Source: Massilia sp. Root418 (GTDB taxonomy: Bacteria > Pseudomonadota > Gammaproteobacteria > Burkholderiales > Burkholderiaceae_D). From it: a stretch of 64,000 nt of DNA. This document shows, in pieces, positions 1 to 8,953 of the stretch (position 1 is its first letter; each line of letters begins with the position of its first letter). The stretch covers positions 1-64,000 of the forward strand of contig NZ_LMEC01000020.1 in the NCBI RefSeq assembly GCF_001425265.1. Reading direction: 5' to 3'. The notes under the pieces are model-generated. The model was not told where the DNA came from and ran no database searches. It saw only the letters and a program-made list of their open reading frames with translations. A program made the position numbers and the translations under genes.

Positions 1-82
1 GCACCAAGCGCTTCGGATGCAAACCCCTGCGGCAGCTTTTGCATTAGCCGCGTAACCTGAGCAGATTCTGCTGGGTCATTAC

Positions 83-248
83 AGTGGAGGCCTGGCGCGT
101 GGACTACAATGAGATTCGGCCTCACATGGCTCTCAACGACCAAACTCCCACGGCCTTCGCTCGGAGTATGGTTTCTGAAGGGCTTGACATGGGCCATTGA
201 CCGACCAAATTCTCGTATCCAAAGTGTCCATCGAACCCAAGCGGATCA
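83..248 (+). mobile_element. 3' end fragment of an IS3-family element
   Basis: This stretch matches, almost base for base, the transposase 3' end and terminal repeat of the complete element at 50796-52028 (read on its minus strand). The match starts at GTGGAGGCCTGG and ends at GCGGATCA, the same outer end as the complete copy. It encodes the last part of OrfB (VDYNEIRPHMALNDQ...). Only about 165 bp remain, so it is a dead relic. Confidence 0.85.
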
Positions 249-964
249 AGGTCCTGCCCAAGTCAGGCGACATTGAATTCGAAGATTAATGGCAAGCGCA
301 AAGTGTAACGTGGCTCGAAACAGCGAGCGAAGACGCGAATGTTTATCGGTAACATGCGATGCAAAACGAGCAAGTCGCAATGCAAGTGATCACTGCATCT
401 AAGTTCGCGAGAAAAAATTTGCTGCATCGGCGCAGCGAAATTGATAACTTGGGGGGGATGAATTCGATTCGTATTACCGCTGGAACTGAGCCGAGCTGTA
501 CACGACACCCTACACGACCTCGCGGGTCGAGCCGTGGTTGTGTTTGATTCACTTCCGGGGGCGCAGTATGGCGCGGCTTCCGATCACGTCGCTGCCACCC
601 CGCGCGGCGCAATGACCAGCGCTCCGTCGCTGCGCAGAACCATTTTTTTCTCAAGCGTCACCTCACGCTCCAGCAACGTCAGAAACAGCGTCCAGTTACC
701 CAGATACTTTGACCCGGCTCTGGCGCTCCGGGCGGATGTGGCCAGCTATCCCTTCTACCGTTAGCAGAGGCGAGACGCCCAGGGGCAGTCTGGATGCGCC
801 AGTAGAGCCTCTCCGGGCCGCCGTGCGTCGGCGCCTCAACGCCGTGCTGCCAGTTTCTACTCCGTGCGACCGTTTGCGTTTGGGTGCGCGTGACACCGAG
901 CGCTTTAGTGATCGTTGGCTGCACCACACGCAGCTACGGTTGCGCCGTAGGATAGCGTCGTTCA
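249..964. other. no assignable gene; degraded sequence next to an IS fragment
   Basis: Just after the IS end the plus strand reads IKVLPKSGDIEFED and a stop (to about 288), which looks like the C-terminus of an unidentified gene cut off by the IS. The rest has short overlapping open frames on both strands with no recognisable domain and no ribosome binding site. Confidence 0.4.
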
Positions 965-1324
965 CTACGTAGGGACCAAATAGCGTGACATATTCCGGCC
1001 ATGCGTCAGAGGCGACAAGTCTGGACGATTCGCCATGAGCTTCAACATGCGGCGCAGATGGGCACTAAAAGTACAACTCCGCTTCCCCTTGTTGAAAAAC
1101 TCGTGATATCCCTTCACGACACAGCCGTCGATGAAGCTCACTTCGAAATGCACGCCATTGCAGCGCCCATCCAGAGCCCATTGCGCTAGCACCCGTTCCG
1201 CGCCATAGAAATCACTGAGCACAGCGGTGCAGTTCCTAACATCCCACAAACGGATGCGCAGCAGATCGATTTTCTCATCTTCGTAATGTTGGAGCGATGC
1301 TGGTTGGGCCCTCCGCAAAGTCAT
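965..1324 (-). CDS. hypothetical protein, 119 aa
   Basis: I do not recognise a named family. The protein has an ordered mixed alpha/beta composition (KIDLLRIRLWDVRNC, GVHFEVSFIDGCVVKGYHEF, a basic C-terminal half) and no signal peptide or membrane segment. The ATG at 1324 is preceded by GGAAAGG at good spacing, which supports the start. It stands alone among degraded sequence. The regular amino-acid pattern suggests a real gene rather than a shadow frame, but no function can be given. Confidence 0.55.
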   Translation of the reverse strand: MTLRRAQPASLQHYEDEKIDLLRIRLWDVRNCTAVLSDFYGAERVLAQWALDGRCNGVHFEVSFIDGCVVKGYHEFFNKGKRSCTFSAHLRRMLKLMANRPDLSPLTHGRNMSRYLVPT

Positions 1325-1855
1325 CGTCTGACCTTTCCAAAAGAATGCGCATTGCTCACCACGTGCGACACAGCCTCGCCACGGAACTTGTCCGGATTCG
1401 CCATAAACGCACAGGTGACGTATGACACATCAACTCGTCAGCCGCCCAGCAGCCGGCCGATCAGACGGTCGTGCGCGGCCGGCGCCCTCCTCCTTCAGTT
1501 TTCGCTGAGAAGAAGTCAAGTACCGCACGGAGGGGGCGGCAAGCAACTCGCCGAACCGCTCCCGGGTCGGCAAAACCCTGGTATAGCGGATGGCTGCAAA
1601 CCCAGCGCAGGTATCCAGCAGCTTGCGAACGCCAGCCGGATCGGCACCAGCATGCGCCACCCGCCCGGACACGTCGCACTACTTTATCGCCCGGCACACC
1701 AATGCCGATGACGTCCGCTCCAAAAGCCGCGCCGAACAGACAGAATTCCTGCACTGCGCTTCTGACCAGCCCTCCAACCTCTGTGAACAGGCACCTGCGT
1801 TCGTGAGACGATCCAGATGGTCAACGGCGACCCTGAACGGCCGCCGCCGCAACGA
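1325..1855. other. no assignable gene
   Basis: Short open frames exist on both strands. None carries a recognisable motif and the best ones overlap each other. It may be a decayed gene downstream of the isochorismatase-family gene. Confidence 0.3.
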
Positions 1856-2542
1856 TTATTTTGCCGGAACCGGCGCCAGCGTCACGTGGCTGCTCGTGTT
1901 ACGCGGCGCTGCCTTATGCACCATCGTGTAGGCGTAGTCCACGCCCATGCCGTAGGCGCCCGAGTGCTCACGCACGATATTCATGACGGCGTCATACGAA
2001 TCACGGTGCGCCCAGTCGCGCTGCCATTCGAGCAAGACCTGCTGCCAGGTCACCGGCACCACGCCTGCCTGGATCATGCGCTGCATCGCGTAGTCATGCG
2101 CATCCTTCGAAGTGCCTCCGGAAGCGTCGGCCACCATGTAGATCTCGTAGTCGCCCTCCAGCATGGCGCACAGTGCGAACGTGGTGTTGCACACTTCCGT
2201 CCACAGGCCGGCAACGATGATTTTTTTCTTGCCGTTGCGCGCCAGCGCGTCGCGCACCTTTTGATCGTCCCACGAGTTCATCGAGGTGCGCTCAAGAATC
2301 TCCTTATCGGGGAAAACGTCCAAAATTTCCGGGTAGGTGTGACCCGAGAACGATTCGGTTTCTACCGTGGTGATGGTGGTTGGAATGTTGAACACTTTGG
2401 CCGCCTTAGCCAGCGCCACCGTATTGTTCTTCAAAACCTGACGATCCATCGACTGCACCCCGAACGCCATCTGCGGCTGGTGATCGATGATGATCAGTTG
2501 GGAATTGTGCGGAGTCAGGACTTCGAGTTTGGGGTTTTTCAT
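1856..2542 (-). CDS. isochorismatase-family (YcaC-like) cysteine hydrolase
   Basis: A 228-aa cytoplasmic enzyme of the isochorismatase-like fold, which hydrolyses amide or enol-ether bonds; the substrate is unknown. The family Asp lies in LIIIDHQPQM (D20) and the nucleophilic Cys in AGLWTEVCNTTF (C118). Between them is ILERTSMNSWDD, where the family usually places its catalytic Lys region; the YcaC branch often departs from Lys here. Length is typical. The ATG at 2542 follows an AGGAAA-type site. A shared 19-bp motif lies 138 bp upstream, in the divergent region with the monooxygenase at 2838, so the two may be co-controlled. Confidence 0.85.
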   Translation of the reverse strand: MKNPKLEVLTPHNSQLIIIDHQPQMAFGVQSMDRQVLKNNTVALAKAAKVFNIPTTITTVETESFSGHTYPEILDVFPDKEILERTSMNSWDDQKVRDALARNGKKKIIVAGLWTEVCNTTFALCAMLEGDYEIYMVADASGGTSKDAHDYAMQRMIQAGVVPVTWQQVLLEWQRDWAHRDSYDAVMNIVREHSGAYGMGVDYAYTMVHKAAPRNTSSHVTLAPVPAK

Positions 2543-2622
2543 GGATTTTCCTATCGGGATAGTTGGGACGACAGTGCCGGACTGCGCTACCGGTCTTCAG
2601 ATTAACCGGCACCAGCGCCCTA

Positions 2623-2698
2623 AGTAACTATCCAAAAGTATAGTCAGCCTCGGCCGATTCGGCTGGTCGACCGACTTTGGGTATCTGTTCGTATAGCT
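2623..2698. promoter_or_regulatory. intergenic repeated motif, copy A (two elements)
   Basis: Element 1 (2623-2644) reads AGTAACTATCCAAAAGTATA and resembles the palindrome-like sequence at 13301. Element 2 (2680-2698) reads GGTATCTGTTCGTATAGCT and recurs at 13444, 17136 and 34323, all in the same orientation. It is a weak dyad (TATctGttCgtATA). It sits midway between divergent starts, 138 bp from the gene at 2542 and about 140 bp from the gene at 2838. An operator or activator site is inferred. Confidence 0.55.
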
Positions 2699-2837
2699 AG
2701 GCCCTACACCCGCAGGCCTCGACAATAGACATCGAAGACTGGAGACAGCGATTACTACGGAAATGTATATAGCGAACGCGTAGGCGGCCTGCCTGCTCCT
2801 TTGACGACAGCTTTGAATAAAAAAGGGGAATATCAAT

Positions 2838-3392
2838 ATGCATAGCATCGCAGCCGAGGGAACCAGCGTGATTGTGCATGACGTCGCGCCTGCCCATCAC
2901 GCCAGCTATGAGTCCTGGATGCTCACTGCGAGGGAGGCTAGCCGAGGCTTTAAGGGGTACTTGGCGACCGATGTCATCAAGCCAGTTGGCGCGGGGCTAC
3001 GTTACGTGGTGATCCTTCGGTTTTCGTCCAGTGCCGACGCCGAAGGCTGGCTGCAATCCGATGTCCGGGCCGCGCTGTTGAAAGACGTAGAGCGGTGGCT
3101 AATCCGCGCGGACAGGTATCAGGTTCAGGACAACAGCGAATTTTGGTTCGTCACGCCGAGCGCGCGAGCCACTCCGCCCAAACGCTGGAAGCAGTGGCTG
3201 CTGTCTACGGTGGCAGTGTTTCCTCTGACCGCAGTGATTCCAGCATCGGTAGCAACACTGGCACACAACCTCGCGCCAACCCTGCCAAAGGTCACTGTGC
3301 TGGCGGCCACAGCGGCGATAATCTCGGCCATCATGGTGTACTGGCTTATGCCGCTGCTGTCGCGCTTTACTGCAGATTGGCTGGGCCGCTGA
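2838..3392 (+). CDS. ABM-type monooxygenase domain with C-terminal membrane hairpin
   Basis: A 184-aa protein. Residues about 8-105 look like an antibiotic-biosynthesis-monooxygenase (ABM) ferredoxin-like domain (VIVHDVAPAHHASYESWML, FKGYLATDVIKP, YVVILRFSS). A linker (PPKRWKQWLLS) leads to two hydrophobic helices (about 122-145 and 155-178), so the domain is probably held on the inner face of the cytoplasmic membrane. ABM proteins act on quinone-like or aromatic compounds or serve as heme-free oxygenases; the substrate is unknown here. AAAAGGGG lies upstream of the ATG. It is divergent from the isochorismatase-family gene and shares motif copy A. Confidence 0.8.
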   Translation: MHSIAAEGTSVIVHDVAPAHHASYESWMLTAREASRGFKGYLATDVIKPVGAGLRYVVILRFSSSADAEGWLQSDVRAALLKDVERWLIRADRYQVQDNSEFWFVTPSARATPPKRWKQWLLSTVAVFPLTAVIPASVATLAHNLAPTLPKVTVLAATAAIISAIMVYWLMPLLSRFTADWLGR

Positions 3393-3409
3393 CCTTGAAG
3401 TAGTTCACC

Positions 3410-3565
3410 CTATGCTATGGCCCCGCCGTCCGCGGTTAAGACGGCGCCGGTAACGATGCTCACCCCGGAACTGGCGAGGAAGACTACCGTGTTCGCGATT
3501 TCACGCGGCTCGGCATAGCGTCCCAGCGAAGTCAGGCTACGCTGCGCGGTGTCGACGCCTGACGC
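3410..3565 (-). pseudogene. C-terminal remnant of a short-chain dehydrogenase
   Basis: The minus strand ends in LTSLGRYAEPREIANTVVFL and TGAVLTADGGAIA, the classical C-terminal signature of SDR enzymes. Upstream of about 3565 the reading frame continues but loses all SDR similarity and overlaps another gene fragment on the plus strand. The N-terminal nucleotide-binding half is missing, so this is a remnant. Confidence 0.7.
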
Positions 3566-3814
3566 AACAACATCCGCGAGCACCCTGTCCTCGACCTGCT
3601 GGCCGACGTGCTGGATCAGAACAAGCGACAATCCGGGACGATCACCCATCAAACGAACTACATCGAGCAGTTGCACAAGGCGAAGACCGCCGCCGAAAAG
3701 CGTCCCTTCCGATGGCTTGCACACCTCATCTGGGAACGGAACCGCGAAAAGATTGTTGTCGCCGCATTCGCCATCGGGATCGCGGTCCTGGCCCACTGGG
3801 CGAGTTTGCGATGA
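3560..3814 (+). pseudogene. truncated gene for a small membrane-anchored protein
   Basis: An open frame reads NNIREHPVLDLLADVLDQNK, then a charged helix and a C-terminal hydrophobic helix (KIVVAAFAIGIAVLAHWASL). It looks like genuine protein sequence without a convincing start; its 5' end meets the SDR remnant on the other strand. I read it as the tail of a foreign gene joined by rearrangement. The family is not recognised. The ATG at 3608 could give a 68-aa product, but no ribosome binding site is seen. Confidence 0.4.
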
Positions 3815-4195
3815 AGCTCCCTTTGTCGCCCAAGGTAAATTCGCTAGGAGCAGTGACGTGGCGCAGCTAGCGGGCTATTCATCCACAATGGATACCAAGC
3901 CGCGGAGATCATTCCCGTCATACGCTGCTTCCTGCAAAAAAAAATATAAACGAGTGACTTCGCCGAGGCTTGTGCGCTGCGTCCGAAAACACTAGGTGCT
4001 TGGTGTGATCGCGTTCAGGGGGCAGAAATTTGGAGCGCGGGGAGAAAGTAATCGATCTTTCGGGTTCGGGGACTCGAGATATTGGCACAGATTTCAGCCG
4101 CGCCTGCAAGTCTTAGTGGCCGCCCCAAGCTTTCAGAATGCGATCTGCTTCTCATGAAGGAGGATGGACCGGCTGTATGCTGGCGACGCGGAACC
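3815..4195. other. no assignable gene
   Basis: About 380 bp with only short overlapping frames. No clear terminator, repeat or RNA was seen. Confidence 0.4.
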
Positions 4196-4840
4196 TCATA
4201 ACGTGACCCTGCGTGCTCCGTAGCGCAGTCCATCGAGAAGTAGAAGGATCATCCGTTCGGTATGCTGTACAGCGTCGTCGTCGCCCGATACCGACAGGTT
4301 GCCTATGGCGCGCAGCAAATCGTACGGAGCAATGTCGCCGCGAGTGTCGCCAGCACTGGCTGCGGCAGTGAGGAGCTTCGCCAGCGCCGGCTCAAAGCGG
4401 CTACGGAAATAGTCCGGCAATGCAGCGAACGTTGCGTCACCCGATCGGAGCGCTGCCGCCAGTCCCTGTTTGGTCGCGAGGAATCGGGTGTAAGACATCA
4501 GCCATGCGGAAAGCGCATCGAGCGGCCGGCATTCAGCAGCCAGGGCTGTCGCCGCATCAGCGCATACATCGACTTCGCGCCGGAACACCGCAGCCACCAG
4601 CGCAGCGCGAGTCGGAAAACGCCGGTATAGCGTACCCAAGCCCACACCAGCTTTCCCCGCAATTTCCCGGATCGGGGCGTCCACGCCGGAAGCCGCAAAG
4701 ACGACCTTGGCAGCTTCCAATATTGCCTCTTCATTTTTGCGGGCGTCGGCCCGTAGTCGCGGCGCCTCGACTTGAGCGTCAGCGCCGTCTGCCGACGTGA
4801 ACACCTCACCCACAGAATCTCCCAAGCGATGTTCAGACAT
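4196..4840 (-). CDS. TetR/AcrR-family transcriptional repressor
   Basis: A cytoplasmic DNA-binding repressor of about 214 aa. The N-terminal helix-turn-helix is clear (RKNEEAILEAAKVVFAASGV, IREIAGKAGVGLGTLYRRFP), followed by a variable ligand-binding helical domain. An upstream GTG at 4846 is possible, but AAGGAG lies 5 nt before the ATG at 4840, which is the better start. It is divergent from the SDR gene at 5004. Two identical GGATCAATGATCC palindromes lie between them, so it very likely represses itself and the dehydrogenase. The inducer is unknown. Confidence 0.9.
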   Translation of the reverse strand: MSEHRLGDSVGEVFTSADGADAQVEAPRLRADARKNEEAILEAAKVVFAASGVDAPIREIAGKAGVGLGTLYRRFPTRAALVAAVFRREVDVCADAATALAAECRPLDALSAWLMSYTRFLATKQGLAAALRSGDATFAALPDYFRSRFEPALAKLLTAAASAGDTRGDIAPYDLLRAIGNLSVSGDDDAVQHTERMILLLLDGLRYGARRVTL

Positions 4841-4858
4841 GTACACTCCTTGACAAGC

Positions 4859-4871
4859 GGATCAATGATCC
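4859..4871. promoter_or_regulatory. TetR operator 1 (perfect 13-bp palindrome)
   Basis: GGATCAATGATCC, a perfect inverted repeat about an A/T centre, 19 bp upstream of the tetR-type start codon. An identical copy lies 64 bp away at 4923. Confidence 0.8.
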
Positions 4872-4922
4872 ATATTATTTAAGTTGATCAGCGCTCCGTT
4901 TAAGCTCGCCGATGGCCTAGCT

Positions 4923-4935
4923 GGATCAATGATCC
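4923..4935. promoter_or_regulatory. TetR operator 2 (identical palindrome)
   Basis: A second GGATCAATGATCC, centred about six helical turns from the first and 68 bp upstream of the SDR start. A further half site (TTGATCA) lies between them at about 4883-4889. The placement suits control of both divergent promoters. Confidence 0.8.
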
Positions 4936-5003
4936 GTTCATTGTAACGGAGCATATGCAGCTGATCATCCTTCATACCCATTGCCACGACAAGGAGAGTA
5001 CGC

Positions 5004-5762
5004 GTGAACACAATTCTTATTACCGGGTGCTCATCTGGTTTCGGTCTACAAACCGCCCGTTATTTTCTCGACCAGGGCTGGTCGGTGATCGCAGCGATGC
5101 GCGCACTGCAGAACAATCCTCTGCCAGCATCGAAACACTTGCGTATCCTTACTTTGGATGTGACCGATTCCCGCAGCATTGCCCAAGCCGTGGAGGAAGC
5201 CGGACCGATCGACGCTTTGGTGAATAACGCGGGGGCTGGGTTGATGGGAACACTGGAAGGCGTGTCGATGGACGCGACACGCCAGCTATTCGAACTGAAC
5301 ACCTTCGGCACCATGGGCGTGACGCGCGCCTTTTTGCCCGGTTTTCGAAAACAGGCTTCCGGCGTCATCGTTAACATCTCATCTGCCGTGACCACCACGC
5401 CGCTGCCAATGCTGTCGGCCTACACAGCGAGCAAAGCGGCTGTCGAGGCATTCAGCGAAGGTCTCGCACTAGAGGTCGAGCCATTCGGTGTGCGTGTGCG
5501 CCTTGTCGTTCCCGGCCGTGCACCCGAAACATCATTCGGCGCTTCTGCCCGGGCCCGTTCGCAGAACAGCATTCCTGAGGCGTACGCGGCTTGGGCCGGG
5601 CGGGCTTTCGCCCCGCCCAAGGAACAGCCAGCCGAGTTCACCAGTGCCAAGGATGTAGCGGATGCCGTCTGGAAGGCGGTAACGGATCGCAACACGCCAT
5701 TCCGCATCGCGGCCGGTGCGGATGCTGTGCGACTGGTCGCACAGCGCCACAGAACGGCATAA
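5004..5762 (+). CDS. short-chain dehydrogenase/reductase (SDR)
   Basis: A 252-aa NAD(P)-dependent oxidoreductase of the classical SDR type. The cofactor-binding motif is TGCSSGFG (residues 7-14), the structural NNAG is at 74-77, and the catalytic Ser near 126 and YTASK (Y140, K144) are present. No signal peptide. GGAGAG precedes the ATG. The TetR repressor gene is divergent with paired operators, so expression is probably induced by a substrate or toxic compound. The C-terminal substrate loop (residues 180-215) resembles SDRs acting on ketones or aldehydes, but the substrate cannot be told. Confidence 0.9.
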   Translation: MNTILITGCSSGFGLQTARYFLDQGWSVIAAMRALQNNPLPASKHLRILTLDVTDSRSIAQAVEEAGPIDALVNNAGAGLMGTLEGVSMDATRQLFELNTFGTMGVTRAFLPGFRKQASGVIVNISSAVTTTPLPMLSAYTASKAAVEAFSEGLALEVEPFGVRVRLVVPGRAPETSFGASARARSQNSIPEAYAAWAGRAFAPPKEQPAEFTSAKDVADAVWKAVTDRNTPFRIAAGADAVRLVAQRHRTA

Positions 5763-5833
5763 CGCTTTAAGGGGTGCACCAGATAGCGCGACGCGGTGAG
5801 GCCATATTGCCGCAATGCGGCTAACGTACGCTG

Positions 5834-6470
5834 ATGAAGGAGGCTTTTCGCAATGCCACGCTGTTCTTGGAGGAGACCCTTATCGGAATTTCGCCCGTCG
5901 GAGACGAAATCGAATTTGCCGACACCGTGCGCGACGCGCTCGAGCGCAAGAAATTCGTGGTCGATCACGTGGACACGCGTGCGATTGAGGGCTGCCCATC
6001 CCGGTATTCCGATCATGACACTGACTGCCCGGGGAGAGGTCAACCGACCGTGTCAACGGTCTGGACGAAGGGACCGACGAACAGTTCGTGATGCGGATAG
6101 TATTGGAAGAGCTGTTTTCTCGCATCCGGACGGTGCGGCGCCGCCCCACCGACCTTTGCGCCGAAGCAATCGAGGCAGGCGCGCTTGTCTTCGACGTCGC
6201 CGACGACGAGCCCAATGTGGCGGGAGTGCGGTTGCTTCTGTTGCGCCGCGGACTGCGAGTTCTCGCGACGCTCGTCAGGCGCCGTGGCCGCACGGTTTTG
6301 CGCGAATCGCTTGAACCAAGCGCGTACGGAGTGACGATCGGTGCAGCTTAACACCCTCGATTTCCACATCAGCGTTTGCGTCTCGGGCTGGCCGAAGCGA
6401 ACGCCGGCATTGAGATCCCCGCCGTCGAAGGCGTTGGCTGCCTGTTGCATGCGAGTCCTGAGGCGGCGGT
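5834..6470 (+). pseudogene. decayed OmpR-family response regulator
   Basis: Pieces of an OmpR/TctD-like regulator lie in order but in different frames. They are a receiver start (TLFLEET, EIEFADTVRDALERKKFVVD), the region after the phospho-Asp (IPIMTLTARGEV, DRVNGLDEGTDEQ), the receiver end (VLEELFSRIRTVRRRP), the winged-helix part (LLLRRGLRVLATLVRRRGRT) and the wing end (LAEANAGIEI, EGVGCLLHA). The phosphorylation-site segment between the first two pieces is missing. At least two frameshifts and one deletion make it non-functional. A partner sensor kinase is not recognisable downstream. Confidence 0.75.
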
Positions 6471-6905
6471 TACCATCGCTGAAGTGGCTGCCGAATGTCC
6501 AGCCAATGCTGCTGCAGTTCGCCGCCCTGTTCATCAGCTTTGTGAGCATAGTCCGATTGGCGACACGGGTCGAATTCGGGGACGGACAGGTGCGAGACCG
6601 CATTCCACGCACGCCATGTCTGCCGTCATTCGCCGCGAGCGCCGCCCGCCGGCCCACTAACGATTATGGGCCATGGCAAGCTGACTGTGCTCAGCTTCAC
6701 TGTCCTTCCCGCCTCGGGTGTTGGGGCCCTGCCGAGGTAGGATTGATGGTACTGGTATCGCTGATCGCAATTCCCCGGATGGTCAGCAGCTCGCTGGCCG
6801 GCGTCGCGCAGGCCGCGGAAGAAGACTGGCAGATTGGTAAGCGTCACCGTGACACATAGTCGCATGCACGGCGACAGCGAGAGGTTTCCTAATAGATTAA
6901 TTTTG
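6471..6905. other. no assignable gene; perhaps remains of a sensor kinase gene
   Basis: Hydrophobic stretches are open in one plus frame (MLLQFAALFISFVSIVRLA; GLMVLVSLIAIP). They could be the transmembrane part of the kinase that once followed the decayed regulator, but no kinase motif is visible. Confidence 0.25.
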
Positions 6906-6920
6906 AGAAGGAGTTCCAGC

Positions 6921-8033
6921 ATGCTTCCAGTTTATCAGCCCGTCGCCCAGAAATGGCAAGCGGAACCCACGCCGGTTCGTCGGAGCAAAAGACAGCTTCT
7001 TGGAGCCGCAGCCCTCATCGGGCCGGGTGTGCAGGCAGGTGCAGGAGCGGCCGGGTCTGAGCAGTCGCCACCATCCCAACTGCGCCGACATTCGCTCCGA
7101 GTCAACGGAGAAGCATTTCATGTGCTCGAACAGGGAACTGGGCCCGCGGTGTTGTTCTGCCACGGTTTCCCCGATACCGCCGAGACGTGGCGAAAGCAGA
7201 TGCGCGCGGTTGCGGAAGCGGGATATCGCGCCCTGGCGCCCGACATGCGCGGGTTCGGCAAGAGCTATGCACCGGGCGAGGCAAGCCTGTACAGCTCGCG
7301 GCACATCGTTGCCGACCTGGTCGGCATTCTCGACGCAATGAAGATTCAGTCAGCCGTCATTGTCGGTCACGACTGGGGCGCCGATCATGCGCAACGCGCC
7401 GCGCTAATGCATCCGGAGCGCTTCCGGGCCTTGGTCAGCATCAGTATTCCGTACGCGCCGCGCGGCGACATTGACACCTGGGAAGCCTTACGACGGCGCG
7501 GGCTGGGTCAGCGCTACTACGCGCTTAATTGGCTGACACCGGGAGCGGAGTCCGCCTTCGCGCCAGCCGCATCGTCCATCCCGTCCATACTCTACTGGGC
7601 CTCTGCCAGTCCACCGCCTGGCCAGCGCTGGGACCCGATCGATCCGGCACGCAGCATATTGCGGCCAGCTCCCACTGAAATGCCCCCGTGGGCCGATCCA
7701 GGCTATGTGGTGCACACCATCCGCAGCTTCGAAAAGACCGGTTTTCGTGGCGGCCTGAACCATTACCGCGCGCTGCCGGTCAGTTTTGCTGAAACGGCCG
7801 CATTTAAGGACGCGCCCATCATGCAGGCGTCGCTATACGTTTGGGGCGCGGATGATGGATTGTGCCGGTTCTTCCATCCCACTACGCCCCAGCTGGCTGA
7901 GCTACGGCGGGTACAGCCGCGGCTAGTCGACCAGGTCCGGCTCGAAGGAGTCGGCCACTGGGTGCAGCACGAAGCCCCGGACCGACTCAACGCGGCCTTA
8001 CTGCAGTTTCTTGCAGGTCTGGGGGCATCATGA
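6921..8033 (+). CDS. alpha/beta hydrolase, epoxide-hydrolase-like
   Basis: A 370-aa hydrolase. The oxyanion motif HGFPD (81-85), the nucleophile elbow GHDWGA with Asp as nucleophile (D151), and a C-terminal His in GVGHWVQHE fit soluble epoxide hydrolases or haloalkane-dehalogenase relatives. The N-terminus (VRRSKRQLLGAAALIG) resembles a poor Tat-type or simple export signal, so the protein may be periplasmic. AGAAGGAG lies 8 nt before the ATG at 6921, which is preferred to the upstream start at 6834. Its stop overlaps the ankyrin gene start (ATGA), so the two are translationally coupled. Confidence 0.85.
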   Translation: MLPVYQPVAQKWQAEPTPVRRSKRQLLGAAALIGPGVQAGAGAAGSEQSPPSQLRRHSLRVNGEAFHVLEQGTGPAVLFCHGFPDTAETWRKQMRAVAEAGYRALAPDMRGFGKSYAPGEASLYSSRHIVADLVGILDAMKIQSAVIVGHDWGADHAQRAALMHPERFRALVSISIPYAPRGDIDTWEALRRRGLGQRYYALNWLTPGAESAFAPAASSIPSILYWASASPPPGQRWDPIDPARSILRPAPTEMPPWADPGYVVHTIRSFEKTGFRGGLNHYRALPVSFAETAAFKDAPIMQASLYVWGADDGLCRFFHPTTPQLAELRRVQPRLVDQVRLEGVGHWVQHEAPDRLNAALLQFLAGLGAS

Positions 8034-8953
8034 GTCTTACTTGCCTGATGCTAGCCTGCGCTCTGGATACGGCCGAGACAGTCCATCACCTGCTGAGTGC
8101 AGGGGCCGACGTGCACGCAGTCGAAGCGCGCATGGGGACCACCGCGCTGCATAAGGCCGCGCAGGCAGGCTCGCTCGGCGCAGTGCGGGCCTTATTGGAA
8201 CATGGAGCCTTCATCGACCAGCAATCGGCCGCCGTCGGCAATACGGCACTGATGGACGCCACAATGCACAAACACGAAGACGTCGTACGGCACCTGCTCG
8301 ATAGCGGCGCCAGGACCATGCCAAGGAATTACGCCGGGGAGAACGCGCTGGACCTGGCGCGCACCGGCGGGCTTGAGGCCATCGCCGGCCTGATTGAGGC
8401 GCGCGTAGAGTCTGATCGGGCGCGGATTGAAGGCCTATTGCTGATGGCGGCGGTCAAGCGGGACGACTTGGCAGAAGTCCGGCGCCTTGTGACAGCGGGT
8501 CACGCTATCGACGAGCGCTCTCCCAAAAGCGGCGGAACGGACGAGGACTGCACGCCGCTGGGCATGGCTGCACGCATGGGGAATACCAGAATTGTGCGCG
8601 CCTTGCTTGAACTTGGCGCCGATGCAAGCCTGCCCAATGGGCCGATGAAAGCGACTGCGGCACATGAGGCTGCCTATTTTGGGCACGCCAGCGTGCTCCG
8701 CGTCCTATCGCCTCAGCGTTGTGACGAGTCCCCCGTGCTCGACATTGATGCCCAGGGAGACTACAACGGCATGACGGCGCTACATGACGCCGTGTGGCAT
8801 GGTCATTTGGAGGCGGCGCGTGCGCTGGTACAGTCTGGTGCCCGGCTCGATCTGCAAACACATGCGGGACTCAGTCCACGCGCATTGGCTGAACTCTACG
8901 GTTACGGCGAAATAGCCGAGATGATCGCTATTGCGGAGACGGCCGCCCGTTGA
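8030..8953 (+). CDS. ankyrin-repeat protein
   Basis: A 307-aa protein made of ankyrin repeats. Clear repeat starts are GTTALHKAAQAGSLGAVRAL, NTALMDATMHKHEDVVRHLL, GENALDLARTGG, CTPLGMAARMGNTRIVRALL, TAAHEAAYFGHASVLRVL and MTALHDAVWHGHLEAARALV. Ankyrin proteins bind other proteins. No signal peptide or membrane segment is seen. The gene overlaps the hydrolase by 4 nt, so a partner or inhibitor role toward that enzyme is a reasonable inference. If the hydrolase is exported, this protein would act on it before export. Confidence 0.9.
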   Translation: MSLTCLMLACALDTAETVHHLLSAGADVHAVEARMGTTALHKAAQAGSLGAVRALLEHGAFIDQQSAAVGNTALMDATMHKHEDVVRHLLDSGARTMPRNYAGENALDLARTGGLEAIAGLIEARVESDRARIEGLLLMAAVKRDDLAEVRRLVTAGHAIDERSPKSGGTDEDCTPLGMAARMGNTRIVRALLELGADASLPNGPMKATAAHEAAYFGHASVLRVLSPQRCDESPVLDIDAQGDYNGMTALHDAVWHGHLEAARALVQSGARLDLQTHAGLSPRALAELYGYGEIAEMIAIAETAAR

